Assembly (NCBI GenBank): GCA_034008185.1
Contig: CM067084.1
Coordinates: 12,295,385-12,359,384, forward strand
Reading direction: 5' to 3'
DNA: 64,000 nucleotides
Source: Gorsachius magnificus
Lineage: Eukaryota; Chordata; Aves; Pelecaniformes; Ardeidae
The notes under the pieces were generated by a model. The model ran no database searches. It was not told where the DNA came from and was given only the letters and a program-made list of their open reading frames with translations. Positions 27,501 to 37,759 of this stretch are shown piece by piece; position 1 is the stretch's first letter, and each line of letters starts with the position of its first letter. The translations under genes were made by a program, and so were the position numbers.

Positions 27501-28625
27501 GTCTTGCTGACCATACTGCTACTTGCAGCTGAACATCAAGGTAGGCAGGCTTCCTGTAGAGCAGGAGGCTGCTTTTGCAAAATCTTTGCAATGTTCTTTT
27601 CAAAATTTTTATATGGATAGAGGACATGTAAAGCTGTCATTGTGCAACCTTAGAGAGTTATTTTCCATCATTTTGGTATGCATTTTTGGAGGTAGTAGTG
27701 TTACGTGCCAGGAAACCCACTCAAGTTTCAGATATCCCGCTTGATTCAGTATTCAATATTTGGTTTACAGAGCCTTTGTTTTCAATTAATCTTTTTTAAT
27801 AACTACATACTATTTTTGAAAGATGATATACCCTCATAATCCAATTCACACAAAGAATATATTATCATTCATTTTAAAATGTGCATTTTATGAGGTTTCA
27901 TTCATTCATGAGGAGGCAAAGGTTATGCTAAGAATGGACAGTATTTGCATAATAACAAGCACTTTGTTCCTATACCCTAAATCATTTGAATAAGGGTCCA
28001 GGACAGAGTATTACCATTTCCAGCCTGCATTTTTGACTTTTCAATCCATTTTTCTCAGTCCAGTGTGAGACTGGGATACAAGTGCAGGGTAACACAGAAG
28101 TTCAGATGCATTCTTGTGTCCAGAATTTAGGCAGAAAGCGGAAGTTGCTAGGAGGAGGAAGAGACATATTCCATACATGTGAAGAGTGCACAGCAAAAGA
28201 AGAAATTCTGAAAGAAACCGTAATCTGAAAATAACTGCTGCAGAACAGGATGGAATTCATATGGCCTGACTGAGGTTTTTTTGGGTAACGCTCAATGCCC
28301 ATGAGTTTGTATATGGACAGAGCAGGAAGATGGAATGAACGGCCTCTTGCTTTGGTTCTACTCTTAAAATACCCTGGACATGACCAGCACTTGGCTAGTC
28401 TGAGCTGTATCACTCAGCTTCTGAAGGACCTGTTGAGGGTTCATGACCCATTGGACCATTTTGCATGGCACTGCACTTCTGAGTTATGTCACATTGCCCC
28501 ACTATAAAATACAGCATTTCTCTCTCATTTCAGAAGAACTCGTTTGCAAATTACACAGGCTGCCAAGAAAGTCACAGTATTCATCAATGTATAAGAGAAG
28601 TACATGTGAACATAAAGTTTTGGTG
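18510..28625. other. AT-rich non-coding stretch, no gene seen
   Basis: No gene, RNA gene or confident interspersed repeat is visible in these 10 kb. Low-complexity tracts include a C/A-rich block at 20333-20362 and a C-rich block near 20515-20536. Open frames reach 108 codons (20622-20948, minus) without motifs. Slightly GC-richer DNA at 25900-26270 again lacks a recognisable exon. Confidence 0.55.
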
Positions 28626-29005
28626 CACAGAAAATCCTGAGAAAATATCAGAAGAGTGTCCCCAGAAGATGACTCGTGCTGGATACTCCAGACTGGTAGA
28701 TTGGTTTAGCTCAAAACCACAAAATTAACTGCTTTGAAGGTGTATACCAAAATAATGAACTGTAGCTGTGTAAAAATCCTGCCCTTTTCTCTGAAGGCCT
28801 GAAATCACTAGTACACAGAAAATCCTGAGAAAATATCAGAAGAGTGTCCCCAGAAGATGACTCGTGCTGGATACTCCAGACTGGTAGATTGGTTTAGCTC
28901 AAAACCACAAAATTAACTGCTTTGAAGGTGTATACCAAAATAATGAACTGTAGCTGTGTAAAAATCCTGCCCTTTTCTCTGAAGGCCTGAAATCACTAGT
29001 ACACA
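28626..29005. repeat. Perfect 188-bp tandem duplication
   Basis: 28626-28813 is followed directly by 28814-29001, with no mismatch seen by eye. The identity runs a further 4 bp (29002-29005, CACA), equal to the first four bases of each copy. The junction therefore carries 4 bp of microhomology. The unit is unique-looking AT-rich sequence, not a known repeat. The perfect match implies either a very recent slippage or microhomology-mediated duplication, or an assembly artefact in which two overlapping read ends or haplotypes were joined. Confidence 0.9.
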
Positions 29006-32000
29006 ATGGCATGTGACTGCCTTTGAAATAGTACAGTTTTAGCTGAATGCTGAGTTAAGCTACAGAACTAAGTTTTAAGAACAACCTCTATTTCAATATC
29101 TGACTTTGGGAACTCCTAGCCAGCTGAAAACCCAGAGAGAGACAACCTAACAGCAAGCTTTAGAAGCCACAGTCCCTAGACACTCTTAAAGGACTTTTCT
29201 GCAACCTGGAGGCAAAACCTACAATATGTTGAGATGGGTAAAAGTTTTCCTGATGGAAAAAAAAGGAAGAAGGGCAGAGGTTTCCAGGGGCAAAGACAGA
29301 TGTCTATTTTGATTTCACTCTTCCTTACCCCTAAAGGACTTGCACTGATGTTCCACTGAGCAACAAGAATTAGTAACAGCTGGACTGCAGAGGCTGACAT
29401 TGTCAGGGGCTGAGACGAGTAAACAGTCACTAATAGTTGCTGAAGAATGTGGACACCGGCTATTGGCACTAAAACTTCATATTACAGCATTCGCTGCCCA
29501 GATACAGCAGACCGCATGGCTTCACAGTGCTTTCTGCCTCAGCCGCTTGTCCCCAGAGCAGACCACAATTTGGCTAAAGGAGCGTTGTATGTTATTCTGC
29601 CATAACAGTGGGAACTAGGAGTTCCTCTCCTGATGCTGCAAAGGTCCTGCTTGTGTACACGTCTTGTTTACCATAGAGTAGTAGGCAGCACAGTTCCACA
29701 GCAAGAAACCTTGTAGCACAGGGTTTTCCCTCCTGCAGATGCATTCCCTGAGTCCAAGTTATAAAGGGCCACCATGGTGTCATACAGTGGCAATAAGACT
29801 TCTGAAATACGGACTAGGAATAAAAGCGGCTCAAGCCACTTAATGAACCTAGGCCTGAACTCAGGGTCTTCTATCCAGTTCAGAAAGTAATCCCTACTGG
29901 CTCCGGTGGATGAGTAGCATCTCCTTTTGTAGAACACTCTGTGTTTGATGCAATCTCCAGAGAAATGTAAGATACAGTTTTATCTTGTCTCAGAGAAGAG
30001 CATGAGTAGGTAGACTAAATTCAACGTACCTATATTTCTGTTATCTATATATGTGCTGAGACAATCGAGCTATTGTGGGATTTAATTTTTTTTTTCAAGA
30101 AAAAAGAAAGAGAAGACATCACTTTTACTTTCAGTCATATTTAAGAAAAATTGTGACTGCTTTTTTGTATAGAAATTGATTCCTTAATTGTTGTCAGAGG
30201 ACATCTATTTCAGAGAATGTCCTCAACATGAGGTAGGTTAAGAAACATTTCATTACGGAATCTGATCAGACTCAAAACGAACTTAAGACAGACATGAGAT
30301 AATTACTGACCTGCAGAACCCTCCTAAGACTCTTAAGTAGCAGATAACAAAGCAGAACTACAGAGATGTGGTGATTTTTGCTACTGAAATGTAAGTTTTC
30401 TATGTATACAGCTTCATCAGTAGCTACTCAAGTAATAGCACAGTATTTTTTTTCCTTTAAGAATCTAAATGCTACTTACTTCAATATTTTTTCCTCTTCC
30501 TAGATCAAGAGAGACTGTACTTCTCGGGGGAAAAAGTCCATAACTTCCATAATGAGTTATGACAAGTTCTGATCATCTTGCAGCCTCTTTTTCTATTATG
30601 CTGAAGCCTAAAGTGAAAAGTTAAGTCCTATATCTTACAGATACAGAGAATGGTTTACATTTCTTGTATAAAAAGTAATACAATGACACCTTAAAATCTA
30701 AGTCTACGTGAATGAGCTCTCATAATTCTTTGTCCATTTATGCCTTGCACACAAGCTTTTCCAAAGCTACGTGGGCTAATGGACACTTTGAATTCTCTTT
30801 GCAGCTCTGGCATGGACCTGCTGCATGAACCTGTGCAGTTCACTTTTCATTCTTTTGTTCATCTCATCTCTTTAGATCAGAAGCTCTTCAGGGCAAATAA
30901 ATGGTGTACTCATTATGACATAAAAGAGATAAGCTGCTCTATCTTCTCACTTTTCACTATGCCTTTTCAAAGAAAATCCGTTTCCCTTAGTCAAAATATC
31001 ATATTAAAATTGGTCTACAGCACTGAAGTAATTTCTCCAGCAGTATCTATGAACTATAATCTCACAAAGAATTACGTACAAGCTTAACTTCCTGATGTAT
31101 GAAAATTCCATTTAGTATGGCAACCCTTCAAGAGAAAATAGTTCCATTTCTACCTGAAATGAAAATTTTTCTAGGAAATCTCTCATTACATATTTTACTA
31201 AGAAATAATCACACTTTATAAATTTGCCATGTGGCATTTCATAGCAAAAGCATATGCAACAAATTCAGATTTTGAACAGCGGACTGTTTTAAAGTACAAG
31301 ATATTTGTAAAAAACGCAAAAGAAAATGACAATTTCACCTATCGTTCATTGATGTTATTACACAGAACAATGCAGACAAGACTGTAACTGTGTTTCAGGG
31401 AAAACACTTCCTCTGTGTGGCAGCAAAACTGAGCAAACCATAGAGAGAATACACCTGGGAGCATTACTGGTAGCTGAGATGTTGAAAGCTGTTTATCTGC
31501 TGAATATTTACTTTACTTATACTGAGATAATTTATCTTTATCTTACTGCTGATGATGTGCCAAGCCATCAGAATGCAATTTGTATGGGCACTGCTATGTA
31601 TTTTGCTTTAATTTGCCACTTGTCTTTTAATCTTCACAACACATATAAAGCATCCAATAATACAGGAAATATTAATAGTTTGTCTACTTACATCTATTGC
31701 TTTTCATGTTAACCACAGATCTCCTCAGCTGACGAAGGGACATAAGAGATTGTCAGTGGAATTTAATAGGAAATGAGGTAAACAACCCAGACTAAAAGAA
31801 TAACTTGCAGCAAAGTTACGACGACTTTTATAAAATAGGCATTCAGTTTATGTCTGGGCGGATTTAAATTATGATTATTACTACTCAATATTTCTCCTTG
31901 GAGCATTCAGTTGATTTCAGGTGCTTTTAATAACCTCTATCAGCCTAGGAAGTACGGTAGATCTCTAGATTTTTGTTAGGGTTTCATTTTGAACTGTTGC

Positions 32001-35000
32001 TGAGGATGATCTGAGTCTACCTCCTTAAGGCAGCAGAATTAGAACTAGAAACTTAAATCTTTTTTTCTTCTTTTTTAGTGAAATCTATTGCAGCATGGAA
32101 GGCAATGATGTAAAATGCTGTTCCAACTCACTATCTGCTTCACTCTCATAGATTAATAGAAGAAGTGGAATGAAAAAAATAGGAATGCAGAATAGGGCAA
32201 AATGTTAAAGATCATTTCAAATTTCATACTTTCATAATGAGCAGCAACAAAAGCCTTTAATATAAACTTGAGTTTCCTACACAGAGTTCTGAACTCTGAG
32301 GCAAATCTGGAATTTTCATTTGCATCCATCTCTATTAAGAAATGAATCTAGTCAGCCTCATTTTCAGAGGGGATGTTATCAGCTCCGCTCTTTATGCGCT
32401 GTGATATCTCCTTCTCCCAAGCAGATCAGGTTTCAGTAGAATTTGGAATGATTGTGCAGCCTGACCTTATCACGCTCTTCAGACACCATGTGCATTTGAA
32501 TAGGGATTTCTGGCAGGTGCAAAAATAGGCAGAACAGCAGTGGATTTGCAAAGAACTTCAGACTCATTTAACAGCCATTACAATAGGTATCCAAGATCAC
32601 TTTACATTCATGACCTACTAGTACTGACTCAGTATTGCCTTATATTCCTTCTCCCCTCAAGCACCTCTACTTTACACCCAAATAATTTCTAAATTAATAG
32701 TGAGAATGACTGTTTTCTGTTGAAGCTGGCCCAGACATTCATAGTCTTAAAATTAATTCTTCCTATATTCCTTGCGGTATGCTATTATTTTGCTGTGCTG
32801 TTTGGAACTGGAGACCTTAACTCTCAAGTAATTTCATCACAGTCAAACTAATTGTTTAATGATAAGGTGGTATAAAATGCAAAAGGTTTGACGTATGGTA
32901 CGAAACATCAACAACAGTTAAGGATGTTTAGTCATCTTTTTCTTTCTAAACTACTGTATCAGCCATAATGAAAAATTACAATGCTTTTGTTTATGCTTTT
33001 TTGTTTGTTTGTAACTTACCAAATTCTCAGTTCAATGCTTCTCTTTCTCTTCTGATTATATCAGTGGGATCACCTTTCACTACATCTTGAATTTGTGAAG
33101 GATAAAATTAACATCCTGGACACATTTCTGCATGCCTCTTGCTGAGCTTAAAACAGACACACCTTTCAGTGAACTTCAGTAATTACAGAGTTATGCATGG
33201 ACTAACATAATTAAAAGGACCCATGCCTTCTAAAAAAAGAAGCAAATTGTGGCAAAGATCTTGTTTGAACTCAGATTTTATTTTTATCTCCTTTTTTTTT
33301 TTCTCCAACATGAGCCTTCCTATGTAAATAAATATTCCTAAGCAAAACCTGAAGCTTCCAAACAAAGCACAAACTAATTGCGTTAAGCATATTTCCCATA
33401 TTTCATATGTATTCCATGTCTTCCATATATATATATAAAGGTCAGAACACTTTCCTCTAAGTGTTATATTTCTTCTCATAATATTATTAAGGGTTGAAGA
33501 CATATCACTGATTTTAATCAATGGGGACATAATTAGAAGGGATATACAATTTCTTTAAGGAAAGACCCATTTTTTGCCTTATATGAAAAAAACCCAAACT
33601 CACCTTCATTAGGTATTATATTCTCCTTTTTCACTATAAGATTTACAAACCATTCACCTGAGGGAAATAAGATTTTCAACCATTAGTGAATGAGGACCAA
33701 ACTCAAAATTCTTCTTTTAAGTAGTACAAGGACAAAAAGACATTGATGATATGCCATCCTCTATAAAAGAAGACACTCTAAAAAGACTATGCTGATAAAT
33801 TTTAATGGCAAAGAAAATACGTGGTGGAGGTTTAGAAAGAGAAATTTTTATGTCTCAGAAAAAAGAAAAAAAGATAACCAAGTGAATCAATACAAGTCAA
33901 GAGATAGAACAGCCTTCAATAAAGTGTTAGCAGGAAATAACAGATGGAGATTGGAATAGGAGAGGGTAGGAAATGATAGATGTGGGGGTTATATCAACTG
34001 AGAAACAGTTGAGAGTTTGTGGGTAGTATTAGAACTACCTTTGCTATTTTTATTTTGTATAGGCAGAAAAAAAAACAAAACAAAACTCCAATGTAAATGT
34101 AACCATCCGCTACATATAATAAATCAGTAAACACAAAACCAGATTTATTTTCTGGGGTTAGAGGAAAAAAAAAGTAGAAAAATTGGGGATAAACAATACA
34201 GAAGAATGAAAAGGCAACTTTAACCTTCTGTTTCAAATAATCACTCTGGCTGTACAGTTTTCAGGCATAAGCGAGTCTTACTGCTTTTACGCCCTAGATA
34301 CCTACTGCTCTTTGAGCACTATACAAATTACGAAATGTCTCAGATTATTAACACAAGATGAAAAACCATTTAACTCACTGTATCTTCCAAATATCAGAAA
34401 GAATCTACTGTCTCAAGTTGAGACCTCTCAATGGGGAGAACAGAGAATACAATAACTGATCCACAGAGAGACTTACCAGCATCTAAATAATAATATTTTC
34501 TTTAGAAATTGTGAACCTTGTGGCACGGCTACATAAAATTCATCATTGCAAGTTACTGCAGCAACACAGTACTTACATTGGAGTATCCACCCGTTTGCAT
34601 GGGCACGCTAACTTTACCTATGTTAAATTTTGAGAGTAACTATGTGGCATCTGCTGCAGGCAAAGCTCGTTCCTGAAAAGTTAATAGTAAGAAGATAAGT
34701 AAGAAAATAACGTGTCTGTACGTCTACTCCCCGAGTCCTTTTTTTCTATTTCTGTTTTCAAATCTTATTTCTGGATGGAAATACAAGTTCACACAAGCAT
34801 TTTATTGTCATATGTTATTTTTGTCTTAGGTTTTGACCATACATTGATTATGGATGAACATATAATCTCTAGGTGAGATTTAGGTCTCTTTGTACCATTT
34901 AAGCATTATCTGCTTCAAAATGTTGGGTTTGAATGGAGTTATACAATGTTTGTCCCCTTGTTTTTGGTGTTGGAACAGATATTAAAGGGAAGGGAATTAC

Positions 35001-35856
35001 AAGGCTTTAATTCTGAAGGCTGATACTTTCCTTTGAGATTCAGGACATCTTCATTTTAGAAGAGAGCAGACAAACAAGTTTCCAGAGCTCTCCCGTCTAT
35101 CCCGTTCTTCTGGGATGAGGTACGATTGTAGCACGGGGCAGGGAGCTGTAGCTAGCTGCAAACAGCGAGCCAAGCAAACACACATTAGAGAAATTTCCTA
35201 AATAATTTCTCTCTGGAACTCAAAAATAACCCCTTGTGAATCTTGTGCAGGAGCTGTCTTGACTTTCCAGGAAGTTATTTCAACTTAACTTCTGAGCTTA
35301 ATTTTGTAGTATGCATACAAAGCACCCATCCATCTTTTAACCTGTTCACGTCTCAGCCTCCCGCAAGACCTCAGAGTAGAAATCAGCCTCTGCCTGTAGC
35401 TCAGACACAGATGTATCTGCTGAGATTGCAGAGAAGGATGCCAAGGAGAGAAAGTGAAAATTATTATTAAATTATTATTAAGTCCTGTGCAACCTACCTT
35501 CTTCCTCTTGGTTTCATTGGTGAGGTCATGCTAATGTACCTGTGGTAACAAATTCTTTGCCTACTGTCACCTTACGGTACTCTGGTAAGCAATAAGAATA
35601 CCTTTGTTGTTAACTGAAATAAAAAAAAAGAAGAAGAAATTAAAAAAAAAAATAGATCTTTTGGAAAACCACGAATATCAGAAATTCAAAAGTGAATACA
35701 AAAAAGATACTGAACGATAAATCTAATAACTAAATGTTCTCAGATTTCCAATGTGATCCGTTAAATAAAAGTTCTCTGTTAAAAACATTTACCTAAATGA
35801 AATTACATTCTGACAACTTCCTTTAACAGATCCTTACCAATATAATATTAATAGTT
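29006..35856. other. AT-rich non-coding stretch, one unexplained open frame
   Basis: No gene can be confidently called. A minus-strand frame at 29668-29937 is open for 89 codons with a plausible residue mix, but has no ATG near its start and no recognised family; it is discussed as a finding only. The remaining frames are short or low in complexity. A short AT dinucleotide tract lies at 33426-33437. Confidence 0.5.
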
Positions 35857-36249
35857 TGTCCTGGTTTCGGCTGGGATAGAGTTAATTTTCTTCACAGAAG
35901 CTAGCATAGTGCTGTGCTTTGGATTCAGTGCTAGAAGAATGTTGATAACACGCTGATGTTTTTAGTTGTTGCCAAGTAGAGCTCAGACTGCTCAAGGACT
36001 TTTTTGAGCTTCTCCTGCTTGGCCAGGTGCATAACAAGCTGGGAGTACAGCACAGCTAGGACCCAAACTGTCCAAAGAGCTATTCCATACCACATAACGT
36101 CATGCTCGGGGGGGTTAGTCAGTCGGGTCGGTCGAGTCGGTCGGTCGGTCGCGGGCAGAGTGGTCGCAGCTCGGGGGGAGTGATCGCGGCTCGGGACGGG
36201 CTGGGCATCAGTCAGCGGGTGGTGAGCAATTGCATTGTGCATCACTTGT

Positions 36250-36257
36250 TTTATATA
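36250..36257 (+). promoter_or_regulatory. TATA-like box in the 5' LTR
   Basis: TTTATATA lies about 66 bp before the ATTAAA hexamer, within the part of the LTR expected to join U3 and R. It is conserved in the inverted copy at 49366. Activity is inferred from position alone. Confidence 0.35.
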
Positions 36258-36322
36258 TTCTGTATATTTTCTTACCATTATTATTATTATTAGTATTATT
36301 ATTATTGTTATTCTTCTCTCTT

Positions 36323-36328
36323 ATTAAA
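36323..36328 (+). terminator. ATTAAA polyadenylation hexamer of the LTR
   Basis: ATTAAA is kept in the same context ('ATTAAACTGT') in all three related LTRs of the window. That supports it as the functional polyadenylation signal of the family rather than chance in AT-rich DNA. Confidence 0.5.
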
Positions 36329-36472
36329 CTGTCTCTATCTCAACCCACGGGTCTTACTTTTTTTTCTTTTCTCTGATTCTCTCCCCCATCCCACTGAGGG
36401 AGGGGGGGGGAGTGAGCGAGCGGCTGCGTGGTGCTTAGTTGCCAGCCGGGTTAAACCACGACAGTCCTATTT

Positions 36473-36490
36473 TGGCGCCCAACGTGGGGC
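36473..36490 (+). other. Retroviral primer binding site for tRNA-Lys(1,2)
   Basis: The 18 bases TGGCGCCCAACGTGGGGC are the exact complement of the 3' end of vertebrate tRNA-Lys of the CUU type, including the CCA tail. They lie 9 bp after the LTR, where reverse transcription is primed. This primer is used by class II elements such as the HERV-K group. The site is intact, which shows that this end of the element is well preserved. Confidence 0.85.
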
Positions 36491-36581
36491 CCGAAGGGTT
36501 GAGATAACGACAGATCTGAACATTTCTAAAACGCATTTGTGATAAGCATTCGTTATATTAGTCTAATAGTCGCTGATCGCA

Positions 36582-37759
36582 ATGTTGTTTTATTTGCTCT
36601 CAGAGTTGCTGTCCTTGTTCATGGAGTTCTTTTATATATCACCTTACCTGCTGTATGCACTCCCTGTGCTGCTGGTTGTCACTTTTCGCAAGTGGATTAA
36701 AGCTACTGTCCTGCTGTACTGTGTAATACTGGCTTATGCTATGATAAAACTATTGATCATCAGATTAAGCTCATATTTTTACTCAGTATTGCTGTCACCT
36801 CTGTATTTTGGGAACCATCTATTGGGAATTATGAATAATTATACATTTTACTTTTTATCCTCGGAGAGCCAGCCTGTGGGGGAGTCACCTTACTCCATCT
36901 TCCCCTTCTTCTCTGAGCTAATTACAACAGTTCGTGAGAATGTTGAATATCCTTGGGATGTTCCAACTAGCATGGCCCTATTGCTAGGTCTCCTGAATAT
37001 AGTTCAGCTTTTACTCAGGGTTAGACTCCTACGTAAATTATATACCATCCAAAGATTGATTCCTGCAGCAGGCCCTGCAGCTACTCCAACCTCAGTGACA
37101 CCCACTGTAGCTACTCCAACTGCAGACACAGGCACTGCAGCTACTCCAACCCCTGCGACACCCACTGTAGCTACTCCAGCTGTGGGCATAGGCACTGCTG
37201 CTACTCCAGCCTCAGTAACACCCACTGTAACTCCTCCAACTGCAGACACAGGCACTGCAGCTACTTCAACCCCTGTGACACCCACTGTAGCTACTCCAGC
37301 TGTGGGCACAGGCACTGCTGGTACTCCAGCCCCTGCAACACACCCGCTGTAACTACTCCAGCTGTGGACGTAGGCACTGCAGCTACTCCAACCCCAGTGA
37401 CACCCACTGTAGCTCCTCCAGCCGTAGCCACAGGCACCGCTGCTACTCCAACCCCTGCAACCTGCACTGCAGCTACTCAAACCCCAGCAACAGGCATTGC
37501 AGCTGAAGCAGGGAGCGAACCTGTGCCGGTATCAGTTGCCCCTATACACAAGAAGAAATCTTGGAAGCGAAAGTCAACTCGTTTAGAAAGGGAGGATGAA
37601 TCAGGGCCATCACAAAAGGAGGAGGAAGAGGAAGAGCTCATAAATGAGACAGAAACTACACGGTCTCTATCCTTGGGTGAGCTGCGAGATATGAGAAAAG
37701 ATTTCAGCCGTCGTGCAGGAGAGCATCTCAACGTTGTCATCATCAAGTTGATGTTGTGA
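36582..37759 (+). pseudogene. Leader-region frame of the endogenous retrovirus: membrane-like N-terminus plus Thr/Ala/Pro repeats, frame-broken
   Basis: This is one gene in two pieces: an open frame from ATG 36582 to 37352, and a second in a different frame from about 37364 to a stop at 37757-37759. They are separated by an extra AC in the fifth repeat unit. The start is the first ATG of a long frame, 91 bp past the primer binding site. Residues about 2-34, 41-60, 64-84 and 130-146 are strongly hydrophobic and look like membrane segments, with one possible N-glycosylation site (NYT, residue 86). From residue 165 a 20-residue Thr/Ala/Pro/Val-rich unit repeats. Beyond the break follow a basic Lys/Arg cluster (37550-37576), a glutamate run (about 37619-37637) and an Arg-rich SLGELRDMRKDFSRR segment. 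The last part resembles sequences I associate with avian retroviral Gag polyproteins. The final ten or so codons look like host DNA. The function is unknown; it is a leader protein or an extended Gag N-terminus. The frame is not expressible as one product. Confidence 0.7.
37075..37496 (+). repeat. Coding minisatellite: seven 60-bp units with 120-bp higher-order pattern
   Basis: Units start at 37075, 37135, 37195, 37255, 37315, 37377 and 37437. All are 60 bp except the fifth, which is 62 bp and carries the frame-breaking AC. Units 1 and 3 share an ADTGTAA ending and units 2 and 4 an AVG.GTA ending, so the array evolved by duplication of a 120-bp dimer. The seventh unit is the most diverged. 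Each unit encodes 20 residues dominated by Thr, Ala, Pro and Val, a composition suited to an extended, mucin-like or linker segment. The open frame on the opposite strand (37004-37480) is a shadow of this array. Confidence 0.85.

Larger units (their letters stand above)
35857..36463 (+). repeat. 5' LTR of the truncated endogenous retrovirus
   Basis: It begins TGTCCTGGTTTCGGC and ends TTAAACCACGACA. It holds a TTTATATA box (36250-36257), an ATTAAA polyadenylation hexamer (36323-36328), an ATT-type microsatellite (about 36276-36312) and a GTCG-repeat block (about 36118-36152). Against the inverted copy at 49366-49960, I count roughly seven substitutions and one single-base indel in the first 250 bp. 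This copy carries about 30 extra bases near 36388-36420. Open frames inside it on either strand are shadows of the LTR, not genes. Confidence 0.85.
35857..37730 (+). mobile_element. Truncated endogenous retrovirus: 5' LTR, primer binding site, leader-region frame
   Basis: A 607-bp LTR is followed by a tRNA-Lys primer binding site and then a long disrupted reading frame. The retroviral character ends at about 37720-37740, just after a charged Arg/Glu-rich segment. The sequence then changes to AT-rich DNA that looks like the host surroundings. No protease, polymerase, envelope, polypurine tract or 3' LTR is seen in the following 12 kb. The copy therefore lost its 3' part, by incomplete integration or deletion. 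The left flank of the LTR has no identifiable duplicate, as expected when the right end is gone. The tRNA-Lys primer points to the class II (ERVK, betaretrovirus-like) group. The exact right limit is uncertain by some tens of bases. Confidence 0.8.

Noticed and set aside
35931..36293. Open frames on both strands near 36.1 kb
   Set aside because: They are entirely within the 5' LTR, and the same frames recur in the inverted LTR at 49.4-49.8 kb.
37004..37480. Minus-strand frame of 158 codons rich in Gly, Ala, Val and Ser
   Set aside because: It is the antisense reading of the 60-bp coding repeat array and has no independent support.
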